From Savagea sp. (GTDB lineage Bacteria > Bacillota > Bacilli > Bacillales_A > Planococcaceae): DNA of 5,268 nucleotides. Position numbers and translations under genes: made by a program. Shown in pieces: positions 1-5,268 of this stretch (position 1 is the stretch's first letter; every line of letters starts with the position of its first letter). The stretch spans positions 1 through 5,268 of the forward strand of contig JASKZX010000067.1 of the NCBI GenBank assembly GCA_030147435.1. The letters run 5' to 3'. Below the pieces are notes generated by a model. It did no database searches. It had not been told where the DNA came from and was given only the letters and a program-made list of their open reading frames with translations.

Positions 1-156
1 CGTCCAACGTTCCGCTCTGACTTACAAAATGAGCCGAAGCCAAAAGCAGAACCGGTACAAGAGAAACCGGTAGATATTCCACAACCACAACGTCCGACAC
101 CTCAAGAAGATCCGTTAGACGTACCGACATTTTTACGCAATCGAAATCGTCGATAA
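1..156 (+). CDS. ftsZ: Cell division protein FtsZ, C-terminal end (5' truncated by window)
   Basis: Frame 1 is open from the first base to a TAA at 154-156, giving the last 51 residues of a protein. The fragment has a Pro/Glu/Gln/Lys-rich disordered stretch (about residues 10-38 of the fragment) and ends in DVPTFLRNRNRR. That ending matches the conserved FtsZ C-terminal peptide of Bacilli (D-[IV]-PTFLRNRN plus a basic tail). FtsZ is the tubulin-like GTPase of the division ring; the GTPase core lies upstream of the window. In this family the terminal peptide is the docking site for membrane anchors and regulators such as FtsA, SepF and EzrA, and sepF lies about 850 bases downstream. The identification rests on this peptide plus the sepF/divIVA neighbourhood. 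The gene is followed at once by a terminator, so ftsZ appears to end its own transcription unit. Confidence 0.95.
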   Translation, partial: RPTFRSDLQNEPKPKAEPVQEKPVDIPQPQRPTPQEDPLDVPTFLRNRNRR

Positions 157-165
157 ATGTTTATG

Positions 166-194
166 AGCTGTCTCGAGAAGAGGCAGCTTTTTTT
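166..194 (+). terminator. Intrinsic terminator of ftsZ
   Basis: A 9-bp stem pairs AGCTGTCTC (166-174) with GAGGCAGCT (180-188), with one G-U pair and a 5-nt GAGAA loop. A run of seven T (188-194) follows. The hairpin begins 10 bases after the ftsZ stop codon. This is a classic Rho-independent terminator and separates ftsZ from the ylmE unit, though some read-through is possible. Confidence 0.9.
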
Positions 195-205
195 AACGAT
201 AACAG

Positions 206-217
206 GAACGTTTGTTC
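206..217. promoter_or_regulatory. LexA/DinR-box-like dyad (tentative)
   Basis: GAAC-GTTT-GTTC matches both half-site cores of the Bacillus SOS operator (CGAAC-N4-GTTCG type). The outer flanking bases are G and T instead of C and G. It lies between the ftsZ terminator and the ylmE promoter, about 50 bases upstream of the -35 box, so it does not overlap the best promoter seen. A short dyad like this can occur by chance, so the call is weak. Confidence 0.2.
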
Positions 218-266
218 TTATATTATACGAATGTCTGTTCTTTCTTGCAAGGAAAAATAGTCTGAT

Positions 267-295
267 TTGATATGTGAAAATGAAGTTGATACAAT
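267..295 (+). promoter_or_regulatory. SigA-type promoter for ylmE-sepF-ylmG(-ylmH)
   Basis: TTGATA (267-272) and TACAAT (290-295) each match the vegetative consensus at 5 of 6 positions and are separated by exactly 17 bp. Transcription would start near 302, giving a short untranslated leader of about 24 nt before the GTG at 326 and including the AGGAGG at 313-318. Lying just after the ftsZ terminator, it would give ylmE and the genes behind it independent expression. Confidence 0.75.
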
Positions 296-325
296 TAATA
301 ATAATCAATAAGAGGAGGAGTTTAC

Positions 326-1006
326 GTGAAAGAACGTATTGCTGCTATTGAAAAAAGACTGTCAGAGGCTTGTGAACGCTCAGGACGATCACGTGATGAT
401 ATTACCCTCGTTGCAGTAACAAAATCGATTTCTGATGAACGTACAGCACAATTTGTCGAAGCTGGCATTATCCACGTCGGTGAAAACCGTACAGATTCGA
501 TGATGAAAAAACATGCTGCGATTCACCAACCCCAAATGAAATGGCATTTTATCGGAAACTTACAAAGCAGAAAAGTAAAAGATATTATCGATATTGTTGA
601 TGTGATTCATTCGGTTGATCGACTAAGTGTCGTCAAACAAATTGATAAACGAGCGTCACAGCCGATCGATTGTTTCGTTCAGGTGAATGTGTCGGGAGAA
701 AAGTCGAAGTCAGGTCTTTCACCTGATGAGGTACAAGACTTTATCGAATCGTTAAAGGATTATCAAAATGTTCGAGTAATCGGTTTAATGACGATGGCTC
801 CTTATGAAGCGACAGAGAAAGAGTTGCGCACATATTTTCGAACGATGCGCGAATTGAGAGATCAAATCGCTGATCAACAGTTCGCACATGCCCCTTGTAC
901 GGAGCTGTCGATGGGAATGTCTAACGATTTTGAAATTGCAGTAGAAGAAGGAGCGACTTACGTTCGTATCGGAACAGCTTTAGTCGGTTCTGAAAAGGAG
1001 GCATAA
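326..1006 (+). CDS. ylmE: YggS/PLPHP-family pyridoxal phosphate-binding protein YlmE
   Basis: This 226-residue protein has the usual length of the YggS/PROSC family, single-domain TIM-barrel proteins that bind PLP but have no established enzyme reaction. They act in the cytoplasm in vitamin B6 and amino/keto-acid homeostasis. Lys33 in VAVTKS is the expected PLP Schiff-base lysine. Other family motifs are HFIGNLQSRK (74-83), VNVSGEKSKSG (120-130), GLMTMAP (153-159), LSMGMSNDFEIA (194-205) and VRIGTALVG (213-221), the last two forming the phosphate-binding end of the barrel. The start is the GTG at 326, chosen because a strong AGGAGG (313-318) sits 7 nt upstream and MKERI begins as relatives do. 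It is the first gene of a unit with its own promoter. Its last codons contain the ribosome binding site of sepF, so the two are tightly linked. Family assignment is firm; any division role is inferred only from position. Confidence 0.95.
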   Translation: MKERIAAIEKRLSEACERSGRSRDDITLVAVTKSISDERTAQFVEAGIIHVGENRTDSMMKKHAAIHQPQMKWHFIGNLQSRKVKDIIDIVDVIHSVDRLSVVKQIDKRASQPIDCFVQVNVSGEKSKSGLSPDEVQDFIESLKDYQNVRVIGLMTMAPYEATEKELRTYFRTMRELRDQIADQQFAHAPCTELSMGMSNDFEIAVEEGATYVRIGTALVGSEKEA

Positions 1007-1009
1007 CGA

Positions 1010-1459
1010 ATGAGCTTTCGCAAACGTATCGGCAAATGGTTTGAGATCGATGATGAGTATGATTACGAAGACTATGAAGAAGAACGGGTAGATAAAGGAA
1101 AAGAAACTACTCCAGAACAGTCGAATGTTTCACAGCTGTCCGAGCGTGCGATTACGAATCAGCGTCCAACAGTCGTTAGTTTGGAATCTGCCAAAAAAGT
1201 TGCAAAAGTTGTTTTATTTGAGCCGCGTGCTTATTCTGAAGCAGTCGATATTGCTGATGAGTTATTAAAGAAAAAAGCGGTTATTGTGAATTTGCAACAA
1301 ATTTCTCAAGAAGAAGGATGGCGTATTATTGATTTTCTTAGTGGAACTGTATATGCTATTTCTGGTGAAATGCAAAAGATCGGTCAAGATATCTTTTTAT
1401 GCACGCCAGATAATGTAGAAGTTGATGGAGAGATTTCTCAATATATCGACTCAAAATAG
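1010..1459 (+). CDS. sepF: Cell division protein SepF
   Basis: SepF is a membrane-associated FtsZ partner that polymerises into arcs or rings, binds the FtsZ C-terminal peptide and supports septum formation. The 149-residue product has the family layout. An N-terminal amphipathic membrane-targeting helix (about residues 2-12, MSFRKRIGKWF) is followed by a very acidic, Tyr-rich linker (about 13-27) and a polar disordered stretch to about 52. The C-terminal globular SepF (DUF552) domain spans about 54-142, with KVVLFEPRAYSEA (66-78), DFLSGTVYAISG (108-119) and DIFLCTPDNVEV (127-138). The glycine at 112 lies in the conserved FLSG motif. The ATG lies 3 bases after the ylmE stop, and AAGGAGG (995-1001) inside ylmE is 8 nt upstream of it, which supports this start. 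ylmG follows after 13 bases. No truncation or missing motif is seen. Confidence 0.97.
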   Translation: MSFRKRIGKWFEIDDEYDYEDYEEERVDKGKETTPEQSNVSQLSERAITNQRPTVVSLESAKKVAKVVLFEPRAYSEAVDIADELLKKKAVIVNLQQISQEEGWRIIDFLSGTVYAISGEMQKIGQDIFLCTPDNVEVDGEISQYIDSK

Positions 1460-1472
1460 ATAGAGGTGTACT

Positions 1473-1748
1473 ATGCTTTCTCAACAATTATTAACACTTG
1501 CCCTTCTAGGTATTCAAATTTATTCGTGGGCAATCATTATTTATATTTTCATGAGTTGGGTACCAGCAACGAGAGAAACGGGTATTGGACGTTTTCTCGG
1601 TCAAATTGTTGAACCTTATTTAAGTGTATTTAGAAAGTTCATTCCACCAATCGGAATGATTGATTTTTCACCGATTGTCGCTCTTTTAGTGTTACAAATT
1701 CTCATTCGAGGCGGCGTCGTATATTTATTCTCAATGTTTACATTTTAA
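1473..1748 (+). CDS. ylmG: YggT-family small membrane protein YlmG
   Basis: A 91-residue integral membrane protein of the YggT family. Two hydrophobic segments are visible, about residues 7-29 and 63-87. They flank a loop with the family signature [15 protein letters not shown] (47-61) and [15 protein letters not shown] (63-77). YggT proteins are widespread in bacteria and plastids. Their biochemical function is not established, and a role near division or membrane organisation is suggested mainly by constant linkage to sepF. The ATG at 1473 is preceded by GAGGTG (1463-1468) at a short 4-nt spacing, and the gene starts 13 bases after sepF, consistent with one mRNA. A hairpin follows the stop codon. 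Family identity is firm; function is open. Confidence 0.93.
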   Translation: MLSQQLLTLALLGIQIYSWAIIIYIFMSWVPATRETGIGRFLGQIVEPYLSVFRKFIPPIGMIDFSPIVALLVLQILIRGGVVYLFSMFTF

Positions 1749-1768
1749 GATGAAATAAAAATAAACAG

Positions 1769-1802
1769 ACACAGCTGAAGGACTATCCATCGGTTGTGTT
1801 TT
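1769..1802 (+). terminator. Intercistronic hairpin with short U-tract (weak terminator or attenuator)
   Basis: ACACAGCTGAAGG (1769-1781) pairs with CCATCGGTTGTGT (1787-1799) over 13 positions, with two G-U pairs and one A-A mismatch, around a 5-nt ACTAT loop. Only four T (1799-1802) follow before GTTG, so the tail is short for a terminator. No convincing promoter lies between it and ylmH, so ylmH probably depends on transcription passing this hairpin. It may partly reduce ylmH expression or stabilise the upstream mRNA. Confidence 0.55.
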
Positions 1803-1823
1803 GTTGTATAAAGGAGCACTTTT

Positions 1824-2597
1824 ATGAAAGACGTGTTGCAACACTTTCGAAAAGAAGAAGAGCCATTTATCGAAAAAGTACAAGATTGGATTTTTGAAGT
1901 GAATGATTATTATACACCGAAGTTGCTCGATTTTTTAAATCCGAGGGAACGTTTCATTGTAGAATCTCTCGTTCGACAAGCAGGTCTTGAACTACATACA
2001 TATGGTGGATTTGAAAATGCTGAAAGGGAGCGTGTCATCATTGCGCCAGATTATTTTGTACCGACGCTAGCAGACTTTCAAATTCAAATATCTGCTATCA
2101 AATATCCAGAAAAGTTTGCGACGATTGAACACCGGGATGTGTTAGGTTCGATGATGGCTCTCGGAGTAGAACGTGCACAGTTTGGTGATATTATTTTAGA
2201 CGGAAGTACAATTCAAGTCGCTTATACGAAAGAGATGGATGAATACATTCGTTTTACTTGGACTGAAGTAGGGAAAACTTCGATTTATTTAGAGGAAGTA
2301 GAGAAGGAGCATTATTTATCGAATCAAGACGAATGGCAAATAGCACTCAATATTGTAAGTTCTCTACGTTTAGATGTTGTCGTTTCTTCTATGTTAAATA
2401 TTAGTCGAACGAATGCGGCGAAACTTATTCGAAGCGAACGAGTAAAAGTGAATTGGAAAACAGAGCCGAATGTCGCGAGTGAATTACAGTCGATGGATAT
2501 GATTTCTATTCGAGGATATGGTCGTTTTAAAGTATTTGACATCGAGGGACGTACGAGAAAAGATAAAATTCGATTAAATGTAGGAAAACTTCGATAA
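1824..2597 (+). CDS. ylmH: S4-domain RNA-binding protein YlmH
   Basis: A 257-residue cytoplasmic protein matching the length and layout of YlmH. The N-terminal part (about 1-75) is a family-specific helical region. The middle holds the YlmH signature HRDVLGSMMALGVERAQFGD (103-122), followed by the conserved strand IILDG. The C-terminal S4 RNA-binding domain spans about 182-245, with RLDVVVSSMLNISRTNAAKL (182-201), the typical S4 helix pair that docks on RNA, and a basic tail. In B. subtilis, YlmH is reported to bind stalled large ribosomal subunits and to overlap in role with RqcP in ribosome quality control; older work linked it only loosely to division. The ATG is preceded by AAAGGAG (1810-1816) at 7 nt. 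The gene is separated from ylmG by 75 bases containing a hairpin. Its TAA stop is part of the first of three TAAACT words leading to divIVA. Confidence 0.94.
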   Translation: MKDVLQHFRKEEEPFIEKVQDWIFEVNDYYTPKLLDFLNPRERFIVESLVRQAGLELHTYGGFENAERERVIIAPDYFVPTLADFQIQISAIKYPEKFATIEHRDVLGSMMALGVERAQFGDIILDGSTIQVAYTKEMDEYIRFTWTEVGKTSIYLEEVEKEHYLSNQDEWQIALNIVSSLRLDVVVSSMLNISRTNAAKLIRSERVKVNWKTEPNVASELQSMDMISIRGYGRFKVFDIEGRTRKDKIRLNVGKLR

Positions 2598-2620
2598 ACT
2601 ATTTTAAACTGTGGTAAACT
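2591..2620 (+). promoter_or_regulatory. Possible extended -10 promoter for divIVA
   Basis: TG-G-TAAACT (TG at 2612-2613, hexamer 2615-2620) resembles an extended -10 element, with 4 of 6 matches in the hexamer plus the TG. A weak -35 candidate, TCGATA (2591-2596), lies 18 bp upstream and overlaps the end of ylmH. Start would be near 2627, leaving about 30 nt before the divIVA GTG. The strong promoter before ileS has the same TGG-TAAA form, which lends some support. divIVA may also be read through from ylmH, since no terminator is seen between them. Confidence 0.4.
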
Positions 2621-2642
2621 AGATAATAATAAAAAAGTAAGG

Positions 2643-2648
2643 AAGGAG
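2643..2648 (+). promoter_or_regulatory. Ribosome binding site fixing the divIVA GTG start
   Basis: AAGGAG sits 9 nt upstream of the GTG at 2658. No in-frame ATG is present near the expected N-terminus, and starting at this GTG gives MALTPLDIHNK, which aligns residue for residue with DivIVA proteins. Confidence 0.8.
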
Positions 2649-2657
2649 CGATTATTT

Positions 2658-3194
2658 GTGGCATTAACTCCATTAGATATACATAACAAAGTATTCAGTA
2701 GAGGGTTTAGAGGTTATGATGAAGATGAAGTGAATGAGTTTTTAGAACAAGTGATGCATGACTATGAAGCTGTGCTTGAAGAGAATAAAAAACTTCGTGC
2801 ACAATTAAATGATAAAGAAGAGCAAGTAACACATTTCAATACGATTGAAAGTACGTTACAACAATCGATCGTTATCGCTCAGGAAGCAGCTGAAGATGTT
2901 CGTCGCAATGCTGTTCAAGAGTCGAAATTGATTATTAAAGAAGCAGAGAAAAATGCAGACCGTATTGTAAATGATGCTTTAGCTAAGTCAAGAGAAGTAA
3001 CGTTAGAAATTGACGATTTAAAAAAGCAATCGAAAGTTTTCCGAAATCGTTTCCGCTTGCTCATCGAAGCACAATTAGAGTTACTTCAATCGGATGATTG
3101 GGATGAATTAGAAAATTATAATATTGAAGAGCAATTAGAAAAAATTGATCCTTCACTTGTCGAAGAAAAAGAAGATGAAGAAAAAGAAAGTTGA
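2658..3194 (+). CDS. divIVA: Septum site/polar scaffold protein DivIVA
   Basis: DivIVA is a coiled-coil peripheral membrane scaffold that gathers at negatively curved membrane (septa and poles) and recruits partners such as the Min system in rods. The 178-residue product starts MALTPLDIHNK, followed by FRGYDEDEVNEFLEQV (17-32). Phe17 and Arg18 are the exposed hydrophobic/basic pair that contacts membrane in B. subtilis DivIVA and both are kept. Residues about 30-60 continue the N-terminal coiled coil. The C-terminal coiled coil spans about 65-145, with the conserved IAQEAAEDV (73-81), EAEKNADRI (95-103) and LKKQSKVFRNRFRLLIEAQL (121-140). The tail from about 145 is strongly acidic and extends somewhat beyond the 164-residue B. 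subtilis protein, ending in a Glu/Lys/Asp-rich stretch. The start is GTG. No terminator separates it from the ileS promoter, which begins within about 10 bases of the TGA stop. Confidence 0.97.
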   Translation: MALTPLDIHNKVFSRGFRGYDEDEVNEFLEQVMHDYEAVLEENKKLRAQLNDKEEQVTHFNTIESTLQQSIVIAQEAAEDVRRNAVQESKLIIKEAEKNADRIVNDALAKSREVTLEIDDLKKQSKVFRNRFRLLIEAQLELLQSDDWDELENYNIEEQLEKIDPSLVEEKEDEEKES

Positions 3195-3204
3195 CAGACT
3201 TCTT

Positions 3205-3233
3205 TTGAACTACTGCTCATAGTATGGTAAAAT
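3205..3233 (+). promoter_or_regulatory. SigA-type promoter for the ileS T-box leader
   Basis: TTGAAC (3205-3210) and TAAAAT (3228-3233) are 17 bp apart. A TG at 3225-3226, one base before the -10 box, makes it an extended -10 promoter. The start would be near 3240, immediately before the T-box leader. A TTGACA lies further upstream at 3191-3196, overlapping the divIVA stop, but is too far from this -10 to pair with it. Confidence 0.75.
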
Positions 3234-3474
3234 GAGCACTAACCGTTTTACAACGGAAGAGACATTGTTGAGCTGCTAATTAAATATTGAAAAGCGATGA
3301 TGGAGCGAGTACTTTTTTATACGATCACCAGCGAGTTAGAGATAGTGTGAGTCTAACGATACGATAAAAAAGGAAGATCACTCCGGAGTTAAATAGTGGA
3401 AAAAAGTACACTGTTTCGTATGCGCAGCGATAATGCGCCTTGAGTGACAGTTTGAAAAAGATCAAACTGTAACG

Positions 3475-3504
3475 AGGGTGGTAACGCGAGGTCATCTCGT
3501 CCCT
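3475..3504 (+). promoter_or_regulatory. T-box antiterminator with UGGU bulge
   Basis: AGGG (3475-3478) pairs with CCCT (3501-3504), and GCGAG (3486-3490) pairs with CTCGT (3496-3500) with one G-U pair. The 7-nt bulge TGGTAAC (3479-3485) is left free to bind the uncharged tRNA 3' end. The 3' strand is shared with the terminator stem at 3494-3524, so the two structures are mutually exclusive, which is the regulatory switch. Confidence 0.9.
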
Positions 3505-3524
3505 TTTAGGGGCGGGATTTTTTT
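3494..3524 (+). terminator. T-box-controlled intrinsic terminator before ileS
   Basis: ATCTCGTCCC (3494-3503) pairs with GGGGCGGGAT (3509-3518) to form a 10-bp stem with two G-U pairs and a TTTTA loop, followed by a seven-T run (3518-3524). It would form when tRNA-Ile is charged. It also acts on any transcript reading through from divIVA, since no other terminator lies between the two genes. Confidence 0.93.
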
Positions 3525-3557
3525 GTTGCCAAAAATGGAAAAGGAGAGGATTTATCA

Positions 3558-5268
3558 ATGAACTATAAAAAGACGTTGTTAATGCCAAAAACGAAATTTA
3601 AAATGCGTGGAAATTTACCGAATCGCGAACCAGAATTCCAGAAAAAATGGGATGAGATGGACATTTATGCAAAAGTCCAAGAGCGTACGAAAGATCGTCC
3701 GAAATTTATTTTGCATGATGGACCACCATTTGCAAACGGTGACTTACATATGGGTCACGCATTGAACCGCGTATTAAAAGATATTATCGTTCGTCACAAA
3801 TCGATGACAGGATACAATGCGCCATTTGTTCCAGGTTGGGATACACACGGTTTACCGATTGAACAAGTATTATCAAACCGCGGTGTGAAACGTAAAGAAA
3901 TGCCGATTACAGAATATCGCCAAATGTGTGAAGATTATGCTTATACACAAATTGATAAGCAACGTGAGCAATCGAAACGTCTTGGAGTTCGTGGAGATTG
4001 GGAAAATCCATACATTACGTTAACACCTGAATTCGAATCGCATCAAGTCCGTGTTTTCGGAAAGATGGCAGAAAAAGGTTACATTTATAAAGGATTAAAA
4101 CCAGTATACTGGTCACCATCAAACGAGTCTGCATTAGCAGAAGCTGAAATCGAATATCAAGATAAGCGTTCACCATCGATTTATGTGGCATTCCCAGTAA
4201 AAGATGGTAAAGGTGTTCTCGATACAGATGTTCACTTCTTAATTTGGACGACAACGCCATGGACAATTCCAGCAAACTTAGGAATTTCTGTACACCCTGA
4301 TTTCGTTTATGCGATAGTTCAAGCAAATGATAAGAAATTTGTTGTAGCGAAAGACTTAGTCGAAACAGTAGCAGAAGCAGTTGAGTGGGAATCTTATGAA
4401 ATTGTGGAAGAAATCGATGGAGCAAAACTCGATCGTATTGTAGCAACACATCCACTTTATGATCGTGATTCTCTCGTTATGCTCGGCGATCACGTAACAG
4501 CAGACGGTGGTACAGGATGTGTTCATACAGCACCAGGACACGGGGAAGATGACTATATAATCGGTCGTAAGTATGATCTTGACGTTCTATCACCAGTTGA
4601 TAGCCGTGGATTTATGACAGAAGAAGCACCGATGTTTGAAGGGCTTTTCTATGACGATGCGAATAAAGCGGTCACAGAAAAGTTAGAAGAAGTCGGCGCT
4701 CTTGAAAAATTAACATTTATCGAACACTCCTATCCACACGATTGGCGTTCGAAAAAGCCAGTTATTTATCGTGCAACACCTCAATGGTTCGCATCGATTG
4801 CGAAATTCCGCGATGAATTACTCGCAGCGATTAAAGAAACGAGCTTTACACCGAGCTGGGGAGAGACGCGTCTTTACAATATGGTGCGCGACCGTGGGGA
4901 TTGGGTCATTTCTCGTCAACGTTCGTGGGGAGTTCCACTTCCAATTTTCTACGCAGAAAACGGTGAAGCGATCATTACACCAGAAACGATCGACCACGTA
5001 GCAAAATTGTTCCGTGAACATGGGTCAAATGTTTGGTTCGAACGTGACACGAAAGATTTATTACCAGAAGGCTTCACGCATCCAGGTAGCCCAAACGGAG
5101 AGTTTACGAAAGAAACAGACATTATGGACGTATGGTTCGACTCAGGTTCTTCACACCAAGGAGTACTTGTCGAGCGAGAAGAATTACGTTACCCAGCAGA
5201 CCTTTACTTAGAAGGTTCTGACCAATATCGTGGATGGTTCAACTCATCACTTACGACAAGTGTCGCGA
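3558..5268 (+). CDS. ileS: Isoleucyl-tRNA synthetase, N-terminal 570 residues (3' truncated by window)
   Basis: IleRS is the cytoplasmic class I enzyme that attaches isoleucine to tRNA-Ile and edits mischarged valine. The frame is open from ATG 3558 to the window end. An AAGGAGAGG (3541-3549) lies 8-11 nt upstream, and [19 protein letters not shown] aligns with Bacillus IleRS N-termini. Visible features are the HIGH-type ATP motif HMGH (64-67), [10 protein letters not shown], and the CP1 editing domain (about 195-400), with the threonine-rich WTTTPWT (230-236) and [16 protein letters not shown] (318-333). In the latter, His323 and Asp332 correspond to the E. coli editing residues His333 and Asp342. 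[10 protein letters not shown] (449-458), [10 protein letters not shown] (524-533) and [11 protein letters not shown] (554-564) belong to the catalytic core. The KMSKS loop, anticodon-binding domain and C-terminal zinc region lie beyond the window. Regulation is by the T-box leader directly upstream. No frameshift or lost key residue is seen in the part present. Confidence 0.97.
   Translation, partial: MNYKKTLLMPKTKFKMRGNLPNREPEFQKKWDEMDIYAKVQERTKDRPKFILHDGPPFANGDLHMGHALNRVLKDIIVRHKSMTGYNAPFVPGWDTHGLPIEQVLSNRGVKRKEMPITEYRQMCEDYAYTQIDKQREQSKRLGVRGDWENPYITLTPEFESHQVRVFGKMAEKGYIYKGLKPVYWSPSNESALAEAEIEYQDKRSPSIYVAFPVKDGKGVLDTDVHFLIWTTTPWTIPANLGISVHPDFVYAIVQANDKKFVVAKDLVETVAEAVEWESYEIVEEIDGAKLDRIVATHPLYDRDSLVMLGDHVTADGGTGCVHTAPGHGEDDYIIGRKYDLDVLSPVDSRGFMTEEAPMFEGLFYDDANKAVTEKLEEVGALEKLTFIEHSYPHDWRSKKPVIYRATPQWFASIAKFRDELLAAIKETSFTPSWGETRLYNMVRDRGDWVISRQRSWGVPLPIFYAENGEAIITPETIDHVAKLFREHGSNVWFERDTKDLLPEGFTHPGSPNGEFTKETDIMDVWFDSGSSHQGVLVEREELRYPADLYLEGSDQYRGWFNSSLTTSVA

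Larger units (their letters stand above)
3240..3524 (+). ncRNA. T-box riboswitch leader, tRNA-Ile specific, upstream of ileS
   Basis: The roughly 285-nt leader carries the main T-box parts. In Stem I, GGAG (3302-3305) pairs with CTCC (3381-3384) below an asymmetric specifier loop with AGTA (3308-3311) on one side and GGAAGATCA (3373-3381 region) on the other. The Ile codon ATC is at 3377-3379. Above it CTTTTTTAT (3312-3320) pairs perfectly with ATAAAAAAG (3364-3372), then CCAGCGAG and the distal hairpin GTTAGA/TCTAAC (3335-3340/3352-3357) follow. Further hairpins are GCGCA/TGCGC (3422-3426/3434-3438) in the Stem II region and a perfect 9-bp Stem III, ACAGTTTGA/TCAAACTGT (3447-3455/3462-3470). 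The T-box core AGGGTGGTAACGCG (3475-3488) exposes TGGT (3479-3482), complementary to the ACCA end of tRNA-Ile. Uncharged tRNA-Ile should stabilise the antiterminator and turn ileS on; charged tRNA should allow termination. Exact boundaries of the 5' part and of Stem II are inferred. Confidence 0.95.

Noticed and set aside
102..308. Minus-strand open frame of 68 codons over the ftsZ end, terminator and ylmE promoter
   Set aside because: It covers the ftsZ 3' end and regulatory DNA, has no ribosome binding site at its start and no recognisable protein features.
1807..1812. TATAAA as a -10 box for a ylmH promoter
   Set aside because: The start would fall at or after the ylmH ribosome binding site (1810-1816), and no -35 box is at the right distance.
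2324..2689. Minus-strand open frame of 121 codons opposite ylmH and the divIVA start
   Set aside because: It lies opposite the well-supported S4-domain part of ylmH and reads as low-complexity antisense translation.
3191..3196. Perfect TTGACA overlapping the divIVA stop codon, as a -35 box
   Set aside because: No acceptable -10 hexamer lies 16-18 bp downstream. The TAAAAT used for ileS is 31 bp away and pairs better with TTGAAC at 3205-3210.
3325..3588. Minus-strand open frame of 87 codons across the T-box leader
   Set aside because: It runs through a structured RNA leader and the ileS start; the sequence is fully explained by the T-box.
4015..4541. Two overlapping minus-strand open frames (146 and 61 codons) opposite the ileS editing domain
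   Set aside because: The plus frame is a conserved IleRS domain. The antisense frames overlap each other, show no start signals and arise from codon bias.
4771..5211. Short plus- and minus-strand open frames (65-76 codons) inside ileS
   Set aside because: They are out of frame with the intact IleRS catalytic core and have no independent ribosome binding sites.
1..5268. Mobile element, CRISPR array, defence system or other undescribed system
   Set aside because: All coding sequence belongs to conserved dcw-cluster or tRNA synthetase families. No transposase, terminal inverted repeats, spaced repeat array or foreign-looking gene is visible.

Overview
The window is a piece of the division and cell wall (dcw) cluster of a low- to moderate-GC Gram-positive bacterium of the class Bacilli (Bacillales-like). 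The assignment rests on gene order (ftsZ, ylmE, sepF, ylmG, ylmH, divIVA, ileS), strong AGGAGG-type ribosome binding sites, SigA-type promoters, a T-box leader on ileS, and protein sequences that read very close to Bacillus subtilis DivIVA, SepF and IleRS. All genes are on the + strand. I cannot name the genus from the sequence.

Layout: positions 1-156 are the 3' end of ftsZ, with its C-terminal partner-binding peptide, followed by a clear intrinsic terminator (166-194). A promoter of near-consensus sequence (267-295) then starts a new unit: ylmE (326-1006, PLP-binding YggS/PLPHP family), sepF (1010-1459), ylmG (1473-1748, two-helix YggT membrane protein), an intercistronic hairpin (1769-1802), and ylmH (1824-2597, S4-domain RNA-binding protein). 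A 60-base gap with a weaker extended -10 promoter leads to divIVA (2658-3194). A second good promoter (3205-3233) drives a roughly 285-nt tRNA-Ile-sensing T-box leader ending in a terminator (3494-3524). The leader controls ileS (3558 to beyond the window end), of which the first 570 codons are present.

How the genes fit together: FtsZ forms the division ring. SepF anchors and bundles FtsZ by binding the C-terminal peptide visible at the start of the window. DivIVA marks negatively curved membrane at septa and poles. YlmG is a small membrane protein linked by context to division, YlmE handles pyridoxal phosphate, and YlmH is a ribosome-associated S4 protein linked to quality control of stalled nascent chains. 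IleRS charges tRNA-Ile and is independently controlled by tRNA charging.

The window is mostly conserved core genome. I found no mobile element, CRISPR array, tRNA/rRNA gene or evidence of an undescribed system. The points most worth a second look are the direct ftsZ-to-ylmE junction (no sigE/sigG and no ylmD between them), a LexA-box-like element in that junction, three TAAACT words spaced exactly 10 bp apart before divIVA, and details of the ileS T-box.
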